Shown one piece after another: positions 34,576-42,742 of a DNA stretch of 64,000 bases; position 1 is the stretch's first letter; every line of letters starts with the position of its first letter. The notes under the pieces were generated by a model. The model searched no databases and was not told the origin of the DNA. It was given only the letters and a program-made list of their open reading frames with translations. Location of the stretch: positions 248,001 through 312,000 of the forward strand of contig NZ_CP042265.1 in the NCBI RefSeq assembly GCF_007855645.1, given 5' to 3'. A program made the position numbers and the translations under genes. The stretch comes from Qingshengfaniella alkalisoli. GTDB taxonomy: Bacteria; Pseudomonadota; Alphaproteobacteria; Rhodobacterales; Rhodobacteraceae.

Positions 34576-35575
34576 CACCGTATCCGTGAAACCCGCCAGC
34601 AACCGTGCCAGCCCATTTCTGGATCTGCATATCCTTGGGCCAATTCTGGCGCTCATCGTGCTGGTCGTCATCGGGGCGCTGATGAACCCGAACTTCCTTA
34701 GCTACGCCAACATCACCAACGTTCTGGCGCGATCCGCATTTATCGGGATCATCGCTGTGGGCATGACATTCGTGATCACCGCAGGCGGTCTCGACCTGTC
34801 GGTCGGGTCGATGGCGGCGTTCATTGCGGGGCTGATGATCCTCGTAATGAATGCACTTCTGCCCGCGATGGGGTCGGGGGTCGGGGTTATACTGGTCGGT
34901 ATGCTAACGGCGCTCGTCGCGGGGCTGCTGGCCGGGGGGCTGAACGGCTTTCTGATCACCCATATGCGGATCGAGGCGTTCATCGTGACGCTTGGCAGCA
35001 TGGGTATTTATCGCTCACTCGTGACATGGCTGGCAGATGGTGGCACCTTGTCGCTCGATTTTGGACTGCGCGAGATTTACGGGCCGGTCTATTACGGCGG
35101 GCTGTTCGGTATCAGCTGGCCCATCATCATCTTTGCCCTGGTTGCGATCATTGGCGAAGTTGTCATGCGCCACACAGCATTTGGACGTCATTGCGCAGCC
35201 ATCGGGTCAAATGAAAAGGTCGCCCGCTATTCAGCCGTGCATGTGGGGCGCGTGCGCATGGCAACCTATGTGCTGCTTGGTATCCTCGTCGGCGTCGCGA
35301 CGATCATGTATGTGCCACGGCTCGGATCAGCGTCCAGCGCGACCGGTGTCTTGTGGGAATTGGAGGCCATCGCCGCCGTGATCATCGGCGGCACGGTCCT
35401 GAAAGGCGGCTTCGGTCGCGTCTGGGGAACCGTGATCGGTGTTCTTATCCTGAGCCTGATCGGCAATATCCTTAACCTGACTGACATGGTGAGTCCGTAT
35501 CTGAACGGCGCCATACAGGGGGTCATCATCGTTCTGGCGGTCGTGCTTCAGCGCGACAAGAAGGCGGAAGGCTGA
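34568..35575 (+). CDS. CUT2 sugar ABC transporter permease (RbsC-like)
   Basis: The 335-residue membrane protein has 8-10 membrane segments, with the family signatures GMTFVITAGGLDLSVGSMAAF (about residues 73-93) and GGTVLKGGFGRVWGTVIGVL (about 275). The start lies inside the ATPase gene (8-base overlap). It forms the homodimeric channel of the importer. Confidence 0.94.
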   Translation: MSDTVSVKPASNRASPFLDLHILGPILALIVLVVIGALMNPNFLSYANITNVLARSAFIGIIAVGMTFVITAGGLDLSVGSMAAFIAGLMILVMNALLPAMGSGVGVILVGMLTALVAGLLAGGLNGFLITHMRIEAFIVTLGSMGIYRSLVTWLADGGTLSLDFGLREIYGPVYYGGLFGISWPIIIFALVAIIGEVVMRHTAFGRHCAAIGSNEKVARYSAVHVGRVRMATYVLLGILVGVATIMYVPRLGSASSATGVLWELEAIAAVIIGGTVLKGGFGRVWGTVIGVLILSLIGNILNLTDMVSPYLNGAIQGVIIVLAVVLQRDKKAEG

Positions 35576-35613
35576 CCCGTTTCGAGTGAAGTGTAACCAA
35601 GGGAGGGAAGACT

Positions 35614-36564
35614 ATGGAACTGAAGACTTTGACAGGGGCGCTCGGCGTGGCGGTCGCAATGGCCGCTACCCCGACATTCGCTCAGGACACCACCGTCATC
35701 GGTGTGTCTATTCCGGCGGCCACGCATGGCTGGGCAGGTGGCATGAACTTCCATGCACAGGAAGCGGTCGATCGCCTTGAAGAAACCTATCCGGAGCTCG
35801 ACTTCGTGCTGGCCACGGCAAGCGATCCGGCCAAGCAGGTCAACGATATCGAAGACATGGTCGCCGCGCGCGGGATCGATGCACTAGTTGTGCTGCCCTT
35901 CGAATCCGAACCACTCACAGGCCCCGTAAAGAATGTGGCCGACAATGGAGCCTGGGTCACGGTCGTTGACCGCGGGTTGTCCGAAGAAGGAATCGAGGAC
36001 CTGTATGTCGCGGGTGACAACCCCGGCTTCGGGCGGGTTTCCGGCGAATACTTTGCGGACAAGATGCCCGATGGCGGCAAGATCGTCGTGCTGCGCGGTA
36101 TTCCGACAACCATTGACAATGAGCGCGTCGAGGGCTTCCAGTCCGCGATTGACGGGTCCGGGATCGAAGTCCTCGGAATGGAGCATGGCAACTGGAACCG
36201 TGACGACTCCTTCACCGTGATGCAGGATTTCCTGTCCAAATATCCGGAGATCGATGCTGTTTGGGCGTCAGACGACGACATGGCCGTGGGTGCGTTGGCC
36301 GCAATCGAACAGGCCGGGCGTGAGGACGTTCAGTTCGTTCTGGGTGGCGCGGGCATGAAGGAGATGATCAAACGCGTCATGGATGGCGACGAGATGATCC
36401 CCGCAGATGTTACCTATCCGCCGTCGATGATTGCCACGGCCATTGAACTGACCGCGTTGAACTTCGTGTCCAACGCACCGGTATCAGGTGAGTTCGTGAT
36501 CGGTTCCGTCCTGATTACGCCTGAGAACGCTGAAAACTTCTACTATCCCGACAGCCCGTTCTAA
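35614..36564 (+). CDS. CUT2 sugar-binding periplasmic protein (RbsB-like)
   Basis: The 316-residue protein has a signal peptide (residues 1-24, cleavage after TFAQ) and the peripla_BP_4 fold: TVIGVSIPAATHGWAGGMNFHAQEA (residues 26-50), DIEDMVAARGIDALVVLPFES (about 78) and WASDDDMAVGALAAIEQAG (about 220). Here the binding protein is last in the operon instead of first. GGGAGG precedes the start. A long hairpin follows the stop. The ligand is a sugar, possibly an inositol or aldohexose. Confidence 0.93.
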   Translation: MELKTLTGALGVAVAMAATPTFAQDTTVIGVSIPAATHGWAGGMNFHAQEAVDRLEETYPELDFVLATASDPAKQVNDIEDMVAARGIDALVVLPFESEPLTGPVKNVADNGAWVTVVDRGLSEEGIEDLYVAGDNPGFGRVSGEYFADKMPDGGKIVVLRGIPTTIDNERVEGFQSAIDGSGIEVLGMEHGNWNRDDSFTVMQDFLSKYPEIDAVWASDDDMAVGALAAIEQAGREDVQFVLGGAGMKEMIKRVMDGDEMIPADVTYPPSMIATAIELTALNFVSNAPVSGEFVIGSVLITPENAENFYYPDSPF

Positions 36565-36572
36565 GCTGTCGC

Positions 36573-36600
36573 AGGCTGCGCGGTGCTCGCTGCGCAGCCT
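36573..36600. terminator. Stem-loop between convergent RbsB-like and nagA genes
   Basis: AGGCTGCGC (36573-36581) pairs perfectly with GCGCAGCCT (36592-36600) across a 10-base loop, at the meeting point of the two operons. There is no T run on either strand, so termination may rely on Rho; a bidirectional role is suggested by position only. Confidence 0.5.
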
Positions 36601-37732
36601 ATTGCCGTATGCCCGCGCGCCAAGTGGTGGTCAGTCGCAAATCGTCATCAAGATGGATGAAGTCGGCCGGGCCATCCGCCCGCAGGCTTCCAGCATCCTC
36701 GATACCCGCCACGCCAGCCGGAACACTTGTGGCCATTGCCAGCGCATCCGACAGCGGTACATCCAAAAGTGTTACTAAGTTCCTGACAGCGGTTGCCAGA
36801 TCAAGATCCGCACCGGCCAAAGTGCCGTCTTCTAGCGTCAACCGACCGTCGCGACGTTCGATTCTCCGACCATCCATTTCAAACCACCCGATATCCGTGC
36901 CGGCAGGGGCCATTGCGTCCGAGACGAGAAATATGCGAGCCGGGCCATTCTTCGCACGAAGGGCTATGCGCATCGAGTCGGGGTGGGCATGCACGGCATC
37001 AGCGATCAGCCCCGCGTTCAGGTCACCGCGCGCCAACGCGGTGCCGACAAGACCTGGTTCGCGATTGCCCAGCTGGCTCATGGCATTGAACAGATGTGTT
37101 ACGCATCGTGCACCTGCGTCCGCAGCTTGATTGCAAAGCCGGGTGCCTGCGTCGCTATGGCCGAGAGAGACGCAAATCCCAGCTTCCGTCAGTGCCGCGA
37201 TCTGTTCGGGTGTGACGGTTTCCGGAGCTACGGTCACCTTGAGCGCAGGCAGGTGTTGGGCCGCGTCGCACAGGGTCGTAAGGTCGTCAGCATCCATCGG
37301 TCGGATGTATTTGGCATCATGCGCACCTTTGCGGGCAATGGACAGATGCGGGCCTTCAAGATGTATTCCGCGAATGCCGGCTATGGTGGACGAGGCTTCG
37401 ATTGCGGCTTCGATTGCGGCGAGTGTCGTTTCCCGAGACGATGTGATAAGGGTGGGCAAGATCGAGGTGGCACCGAGACGCGCATGCGACTGTGCCATGA
37501 TGTTCAATGTCGCGACATCGGGGGCGTCATTAAACATCATCCCGCCACCGCCGTTCACCTGAATATCGACAAAACCCGGCGCGATGACTCCCCCGTCCAG
37601 CGTAACGGTCTGGTCTGCAGCTTGATCACTTCGACCGAACCCGGCAACTTTCCCATCCGTGACGAGCAGCGCGCCTTCACTTAGTGTCGATCCATCGAAA
37701 ATGCGTGCGCCGGTATAGAGTGTCGAGGTCAT
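36599..37732 (-). CDS. nagA: N-acetylglucosamine-6-phosphate deacetylase
   Basis: The 377-residue amidohydrolase removes acetate from GlcNAc-6-phosphate. Landmarks are GFVDIQVNGGGGMMFND (about residue 53), GIHLEGPHLS with the metal Glu (about 122), the metal His in VSLGHSDAG (about 190) and VTHLFNAMSQLGNREPG (about 212), and catalytic Asp in FLVSDAMAPAG (about 267). It shares one base with the SIS-domain gene upstream, its natural pathway partner. No GlcNAc kinase or PTS is visible in the window, so phosphorylated substrate must come from elsewhere. Confidence 0.94.
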   Translation of the reverse strand: MTSTLYTGARIFDGSTLSEGALLVTDGKVAGFGRSDQAADQTVTLDGGVIAPGFVDIQVNGGGGMMFNDAPDVATLNIMAQSHARLGATSILPTLITSSRETTLAAIEAAIEASSTIAGIRGIHLEGPHLSIARKGAHDAKYIRPMDADDLTTLCDAAQHLPALKVTVAPETVTPEQIAALTEAGICVSLGHSDAGTRLCNQAADAGARCVTHLFNAMSQLGNREPGLVGTALARGDLNAGLIADAVHAHPDSMRIALRAKNGPARIFLVSDAMAPAGTDIGWFEMDGRRIERRDGRLTLEDGTLAGADLDLATAVRNLVTLLDVPLSDALAMATSVPAGVAGIEDAGSLRADGPADFIHLDDDLRLTTTWRAGIRQ

Positions 37733-38760
37733 CAGATCGTCTCGGTAACCTTCTTCAGGTGCCGCGGTGCATCGGGATCAATGCCTCTTTCCGTAGCGAC
37801 ACGTTCCACCATGGCGTAGAATGACACGAGCAAGCTCAGAGGATCGCACAATGGATGGTCAGTGCGAACATGTTCGACCAAGGTAGCGTTCCGCACCTTG
37901 CTGGTCGTGGCAAAAACCGACGCACCTTTCGCGGCGATCTGATCCGCGATGTCGGCCAGTGGCGCTTCACCGGCATCAGCCGCAGCGAAGGCGATGACCG
38001 GAAAACCCCGGTCGACGATGGACACTGGGCCATGCAGCACTTCGGCGCTGGAGTAGGATTCCGCGTGGATTTGGCAGGTTTCCTTGAACTTCAGTGCCGC
38101 TTCGTTCGAGATCGCAAAAACCGGCCCGCGTCCCAGAGTGAAGACCGATCCGCCTGTCAGGGCCTGCCGAATTTCGGGCCAATCAAGTTGCGCCGCCTTC
38201 GCGAGATGTTCCGGCAGAGCCTTGATTGCACGGATCAGGTCGCTATCGCCCTTCCAGTGAGCCAACAGTGCAAGGCCCGCCACGGCGGAATTGATGAAGG
38301 TCTTTGTTGCAGCAACGCTTAGTTCTGGCCCGGCATGGATTGGAAGGACGTGGTCCGCGATGGCAGCGAGGCGGGAGTCTTCGTTATTGGTCAACGCAAA
38401 GGTCATCGCCCCGTCTGCACGCGCACTTCGGGTCATCTCAACAATATCGGGGCTCTGACCGGATTGCGAAACTGACAGGCAGGCGGCACCGTCCAACTTC
38501 AGGGACGCACCATAGACCGACGCAACCGACGGACCGACAGATGCGACGGGACATCCCAGAAGAAGCTCACTGACATACTTCAGATAGGTGCACGCGTGAT
38601 CAGAAGACCCGCGCGCCACGGAAATCAGATAGGTGGGATCCAGATTCTGCAGTGCGGTGGACGCGTCCCGAATGGCAGAGTCGCCACGCTTCAACAACCG
38701 GTCAACAGCGCTGGGGATTTCCTGCACCTCTTGGCGCATTTTAGTGGTTGCGTCAGCCAT
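37732..38760 (-). CDS. SIS-domain sugar isomerase/deaminase (AgaS / NagB-II type)
   Basis: The 342-residue protein has two SIS domains like the isomerase half of glucosamine-6-phosphate synthase but lacks a glutaminase domain. Key segments are SVARGSSDHACTYLKYVSELLLG (about residues 47-68), LSVSQSGQSPDIVEMTR (about 96) and ESYSSAEVLHGPVSIV (about 235). Such proteins deaminate and isomerise glucosamine- or galactosamine-6-phosphate after NagA. First gene of the minus-strand pair; upstream lies a 40-base inverted repeat that may be its operator. Confidence 0.88.
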   Translation of the reverse strand: MADATTKMRQEVQEIPSAVDRLLKRGDSAIRDASTALQNLDPTYLISVARGSSDHACTYLKYVSELLLGCPVASVGPSVASVYGASLKLDGAACLSVSQSGQSPDIVEMTRSARADGAMTFALTNNEDSRLAAIADHVLPIHAGPELSVAATKTFINSAVAGLALLAHWKGDSDLIRAIKALPEHLAKAAQLDWPEIRQALTGGSVFTLGRGPVFAISNEAALKFKETCQIHAESYSSAEVLHGPVSIVDRGFPVIAFAAADAGEAPLADIADQIAAKGASVFATTSKVRNATLVEHVRTDHPLCDPLSLLVSFYAMVERVATERGIDPDAPRHLKKVTETI

Positions 38761-38866
38761 GGTTGTTCTCGCCCGCTCAGAAAGAATTGAAGACCTATAT
38801 AATACCTTTTAGCTAGATTAAGGCGGTTTGCAACCCGACACTAAGACCTCAACCTAGTAATCTGCC

Positions 38867-38906
38867 CCAATAAAGAGACCAATTTCCATATTGGTTTCCT
38901 TATTGG
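38867..38906. promoter_or_regulatory. Long imperfect inverted repeat in the SIS-gene/TctC divergent region
   Basis: CCAATAAAGAGACCAAT (38867-38883) and ATTGGTTTCCTTATTGG (38890-38906) are inverted repeats matching at 15 of 17 positions with a 6-base spacer. Each arm contains two ATTGG-type half-sites, which could bind a pair of dimers. It lies about 107 bases upstream of the SIS-domain gene and about 76 bases upstream of the TctC gene, so it could serve either. It differs entirely from the TetR-type palindrome next to it. Confidence 0.55.
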
Positions 38907-38922
38907 CGTGTGCAACGACTCG

Positions 38923-38963
38923 TTGACACGGCGTTGGTAATGTTTTTACCTACCGGTCGGTAA
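38923..38963 (+). promoter_or_regulatory. TetR-type operator overlapping the promoter of the TctCBA-tetR operon
   Basis: TTACCTACCGGTCGGTAA (38946-38963) matches its reverse complement at 16 of 18 positions. It has the ACCNACCGGTNGGT core common to TetR-family operators. A TTGACA lies at 38923-38928, placing the probable -10 at the left arm, so a bound repressor would block RNA polymerase. The operon's last gene (42074) encodes a TetR-family protein, which makes negative autoregulation likely. Confidence 0.75.
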
Positions 38964-38981
38964 TATAAATGGGAGGTTAAT

Positions 38982-39992
38982 ATGAGACGCCTGAATTTTA
39001 CGGGGGCTGCCATTGCGATAGGAATGATGGCTGCGCCCGCCATTGCCCAGGACTGGCAACCTGATAAGCCCATAAACATCATCGTTCCGTGGGCTGCCGG
39101 TGGCTCCACCGATCAGGTGACACGCGTGGTTGCACCATTGCTGGAAGAGGCGCTTGGGACCGAAGTCGTTGTTGTCAACCAGCCAGGAGCATCGGGTTCG
39201 ATTGGCACCAAGGCCGCGCTGGATGCGCCGCGTGATGGCTACACCTGGACCGCGAACGCAATTGCGAACAACGCGACCTATGCTGTGACTGGGCTGCTGG
39301 AAGATACGACAATAGACGACTATCACATCTATCTTCATGTCGCGAATGTGCCGGTTGTCTCGGTCAATGCCGATGCGCCCTACAAGGATTTCGGTGAATT
39401 GCTCGAAGCCATGAAGGGTAGTGATGTCACCGTTGGTACGGCCGGCGTGAATTCGTCGGGCGGCATGGCGCTTGCGGCGATCAAGGAAGGCGCGGGCGGC
39501 GAACTGGGTGCGCGGATGATCACCTATGATGGTGGCAATCCTGCGGTTATCGCCGCGGCTTCGGGTGAAGTTGTTGCAACAACACAGCTTGCGGTTGAAC
39601 AAATGGAAATGATCAGGGCTGGGCGCCTGCGTGGGCTGACGGTATTGTCGGACTCGCCGCTGGAGGTTGAAGGTGTTGACCCGATCCCGCCTATTACCAA
39701 CTGGCTGCCGGAAATGCATGTCGCCAAGGATTACTTCGGGGTTTTTATTCCGATGGGAGCCCCTGAGGAAGTCTACGATACCGTAGACAGAATCTGGGAA
39801 GAGAAAATCATGAACGCGCCCGAGTTGCAGGAATATGCAAATTCGCTTGGTGCGGTATTTGATCCAAGTTACGGCGACGCTGCGCTTGAACGCGCTATGC
39901 CGGTCGTGATCGCCGAAGCCTGTGCGCGTGTTGATCGGGGCGAAGCGGTGATCGATCCATCTGAAATCGGGATCACTTGCCCATCCGAATAA
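38982..39992 (+). CDS. Bug/TctC-family tricarboxylate-type substrate-binding protein
   Basis: The 336-residue periplasmic protein of the tripartite tricarboxylate transporter (TTT) family has a signal peptide (residues 1-23, ending AIAQ). The mature part starts DWQPDKPINIIVPWAAGGSTDQVTR and has the Bug-type loop VVNQPGASGSIGTKAAL (about 65) and a second loop GTAGVNSSGGMAL. TctC is the extracytoplasmic receptor for di/tricarboxylates or other small acids and is followed by TctB and TctA genes. GGGAGG precedes the start. The ligand is unknown. Confidence 0.93.
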   Translation: MRRLNFTGAAIAIGMMAAPAIAQDWQPDKPINIIVPWAAGGSTDQVTRVVAPLLEEALGTEVVVVNQPGASGSIGTKAALDAPRDGYTWTANAIANNATYAVTGLLEDTTIDDYHIYLHVANVPVVSVNADAPYKDFGELLEAMKGSDVTVGTAGVNSSGGMALAAIKEGAGGELGARMITYDGGNPAVIAAASGEVVATTQLAVEQMEMIRAGRLRGLTVLSDSPLEVEGVDPIPPITNWLPEMHVAKDYFGVFIPMGAPEEVYDTVDRIWEEKIMNAPELQEYANSLGAVFDPSYGDAALERAMPVVIAEACARVDRGEAVIDPSEIGITCPSE

Positions 39993-40053
39993 TCACCTGC
40001 CTGCGCCGGCAACGATCGGCGCGGGCAAACCAGCTTTGGCAGCCAGAGGCAAA

Positions 40054-40542
40054 ATGACTTCAAACAGTATGAAACATGCAGATCGGATTACATCCGGTTT
40101 GCTGGCAGCACTGGGGATAGCCATGCTCGTTGGCGGCTATCGGATGGATCGGTTGGAAATCCGTCAAATTCATCCCTCAACTATTCCCGGCCTTGTGCCG
40201 ATGATCCTGGGTGTGCTGATGGTAATCTGCGCTACGCTGTTGTTTGTGTCGGCACGCAAAGCAAATACCGAACAAGGATTTCTTCAAGGGGGCGATAACC
40301 GGTATCTGCTGCTAACTCTGGGCCTGACCTTGGTTTATGCGCTTGGGCTGGTCGGTAACCTGCCTTTTGCCGTGGCGACGGCTATTTTCATAACCGCCTT
40401 TTCGCTCGTATTTACCTGGCCACTCCGAGGGCTTGCGAAGGCGAAACTCAAGGCCACGGCATCAGCGGCTGCGATCGGGGTAATCTCGGCATTTCTGATT
40501 TCGCTCATTTTTGAGCAGGGTTTTCTGGTGAGGTTACCATGA
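40054..40542 (+). CDS. TTT transporter small membrane subunit (TctB)
   Basis: The 162-residue protein has four predicted membrane segments. ITSGLLAALGIAMLVGGYRMDRLEIRQIHPSTIPGLVPMILG covers the first helix and the characteristic short loop of TctB proteins. The ATG at 40054 follows AGAGG; a TTG at 40036 is in frame but has no support. Its stop overlaps the tctA start by four bases. Confidence 0.88.
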   Translation: MTSNSMKHADRITSGLLAALGIAMLVGGYRMDRLEIRQIHPSTIPGLVPMILGVLMVICATLLFVSARKANTEQGFLQGGDNRYLLLTLGLTLVYALGLVGNLPFAVATAIFITAFSLVFTWPLRGLAKAKLKATASAAAIGVISAFLISLIFEQGFLVRLP

Positions 40543-42077
40543 CAGGGCTTGCCGCACTGATTGATGCGTTTGGCACCATGCTGACGCCGATGAACATCTT
40601 CCACGTCGCCTGGGCGACATTGCTGGGAATTTTCGTGGGCAGCTTACCCGGTCTGACGGCAACCATGGGCGTGGCGCTTTTGACGACTCTTACATACGGG
40701 CTGGATCGTGATGCAGCGATACTGGTGCTGATTTGCATGTATGTGGGTGCAATCTATGGTGGATCGCGCAGCGCGATCTTGCTCAATATCCCTGGCACAC
40801 CGGCGAGCGCCGCGACCTCACTGGACGGTTTCCCGTTGGCTCAGAAAGGCAAGGCGGCATATGCGATGGCGCTGGCGACATCGGGTTCGGCCCTCGGCAC
40901 ACTGGTCGGCATCCTGTTGTTGGTCATGATTGCTCCGCCGCTCGCTGAAGCTGCACTAAAATTCGGGTCGTATGAATTTTTCTGGCTCGCGGTGTTTGGG
41001 GTGATCATATCCGGCCAATTGACGGCAGAAGGCAGCCCGCTGAAAGGCTACATCGCCGGCATCCTGGGGCTGATGGTCGCCATGGTCGGCAGTGAAGGCA
41101 TCCACGCCCATATCAGATTCAGTTTTGGCATATCCGACCTCGGTGGCGGAATTGGGCTGATCCCTGCAATGGTTGGCGCTTTTGGTTTTGCCGAGGTTCT
41201 GACGGCCATGTGGCGCAAATCGGCACAGATGGCCGAGACAGAAGACGGAAGCGACCGGACACTGCCACGCTTGGTGGATTTGTGGAAACAGAAGTTCAAT
41301 GTCGTGCGGTCGGGCATCATTGGAACCTTCGTCGGGATTATCCCGGGGGTGGGCGAGGACATAGGGGCCTGGGCGGCCTATGCCGCCGCGCGCCGATCCA
41401 GCAAGGCACCGGATGAATACGGGCACGGTTCCTATGAAGGCTTAACCGCGGCCGAGACGGGCAACAGCGCAGTCGTGCCCGGATCATTGATCCCGGCGAT
41501 CACGTTGGCCGTTCCGGGGTCCGCGTCGTCCGCTGTCTTGATTGCGGCGCTTTTCATCCACGGCATCCGTCCCGGCCCGATGATCATGATCGAACAGCCT
41601 GATTTCATCTATTCGGTCGCGGTGATGCTGATCCTCGCCACACTCGCGATTGCAGTTTTCGGGCTGTCTCTGACGCGGCTGTTCGTCATGGTGCTCCGTG
41701 TGCCACGCGAATACCTGATGCCGATCGTGTTCGTTCTATGCGTTATTGGCCCATACGCATTGACCCAGCGATTGTTCGATGTCTGGGTCATGGTCGGGTT
41801 CGGCATTATCGGGTTCCTGCTGCGACAAATGAACTACCCGATGGCACCGCTCGTTCTGGGCATCATTCTGGGTGATCTGATGGACAAGAGCCTGCGTCGC
41901 GGGCTGTCGTTGACCGAAGGTGACCTGATGCCCTTCTTCACACGACCCATCTGCGCAGCCTTCGTCATTGTGATCCTAATGTCCATTCTTCTGAACTTCG
42001 CGCCTGTCCGTAGTGGTTTGGCAAAGCTTGGCGGGTGGATTAGGCTGGGGCGCAAAGAAAACGGCGAGGCAAAATGA
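40539..42077 (+). CDS. TTT transporter large membrane subunit (TctA)
   Basis: The 512-residue membrane protein has about 12 segments and TctA landmarks: GIFVGSLPGLTATMGVALL (about residues 28-46), GGSRSAILLNIPGTPASAATSLDGFPLA (about 73-100), a second glycine-rich motif GTFVGIIPGVGEDIGAW (about 264) and SLIPAITLAVPGSASSAVL (about 318). The two glycine-rich regions are the family's internal repeat. It forms the transport channel with TctB; its stop overlaps the TetR gene by four bases. Confidence 0.95.
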   Translation: MTGLAALIDAFGTMLTPMNIFHVAWATLLGIFVGSLPGLTATMGVALLTTLTYGLDRDAAILVLICMYVGAIYGGSRSAILLNIPGTPASAATSLDGFPLAQKGKAAYAMALATSGSALGTLVGILLLVMIAPPLAEAALKFGSYEFFWLAVFGVIISGQLTAEGSPLKGYIAGILGLMVAMVGSEGIHAHIRFSFGISDLGGGIGLIPAMVGAFGFAEVLTAMWRKSAQMAETEDGSDRTLPRLVDLWKQKFNVVRSGIIGTFVGIIPGVGEDIGAWAAYAAARRSSKAPDEYGHGSYEGLTAAETGNSAVVPGSLIPAITLAVPGSASSAVLIAALFIHGIRPGPMIMIEQPDFIYSVAVMLILATLAIAVFGLSLTRLFVMVLRVPREYLMPIVFVLCVIGPYALTQRLFDVWVMVGFGIIGFLLRQMNYPMAPLVLGIILGDLMDKSLRRGLSLTEGDLMPFFTRPICAAFVIVILMSILLNFAPVRSGLAKLGGWIRLGRKENGEAK

Positions 42078-42733
42078 ACATCAAGGCGAAACCGGCCAAA
42101 GCCCTTCAACGGGTGCGGAAGAAGCGTGACGCCGAGGGGTCCAAAAAGGCGATACTTGAAGCCGCGCTGATCGAGTTTTCCGAATTTGGCCATGCGGGCG
42201 CACGTGTGGATAGGATCGCCAAGAATGCGGGTGTCAGCAAACCGCTTATCTACGACTATTTTGGGGACAAGGAAGCGATCTATGCTGCCGCGCTAAAAGA
42301 GGCCTATATCCAGATTCGGGAAGGCGAGGGGGAGTTGAACCTCGATCAACTCAACCCACCTGACGCCATCCGTGCGCTCGTGCATTTTACGATGGACCAT
42401 TTCCGCCTGAAACCATGGTTCATTTCCATGTTGAATACGGAAAACCTGCGCGGGGGTGACACCATCCGCGAACTGCGCGGCGCGGATGAGATTCAATCCG
42501 TGCTGGTGGAAAAGCTGCGCTCCGTGCTGGCGCGCGGGGCCGAGAACGGCCAGTTCCGCTCGCGGGTCGATCCGGTAGAGCTTTATATTTTCATCGCGTC
42601 GCTGTGTTATTTTCCTGTATCCAACAAGCACACACTCAGGGCGGTCTTCAAATGCCCTGTGGATGACGCGTGGCTGGAACGCCGCGCGGACGAGGCGGCG
42701 GATATGCTGATCCGCTACCTCGCGCCTGCATAG
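42074..42733 (+). CDS. TetR-family regulator of the TTT transporter operon
   Basis: The 219-residue protein has a TetR N-terminal helix-turn-helix (AALIEFSEFGHAGARVDRIAKNAGVSKPLIYDYFGDKEAIY around residues 34-73) preceded by a basic tail, and a C-terminal TetR-type effector domain. It is the fourth gene of the tctC-B-A operon, overlapping tctA by four bases. A TetR-type palindrome lies over the operon promoter at 38946-38963. Together these suggest the protein represses its own operon until a transported acid binds. Confidence 0.93.
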   Translation: MNIKAKPAKALQRVRKKRDAEGSKKAILEAALIEFSEFGHAGARVDRIAKNAGVSKPLIYDYFGDKEAIYAAALKEAYIQIREGEGELNLDQLNPPDAIRALVHFTMDHFRLKPWFISMLNTENLRGGDTIRELRGADEIQSVLVEKLRSVLARGAENGQFRSRVDPVELYIFIASLCYFPVSNKHTLRAVFKCPVDDAWLERRADEAADMLIRYLAPA

Positions 42734-42742
42734 GGTACGCGG

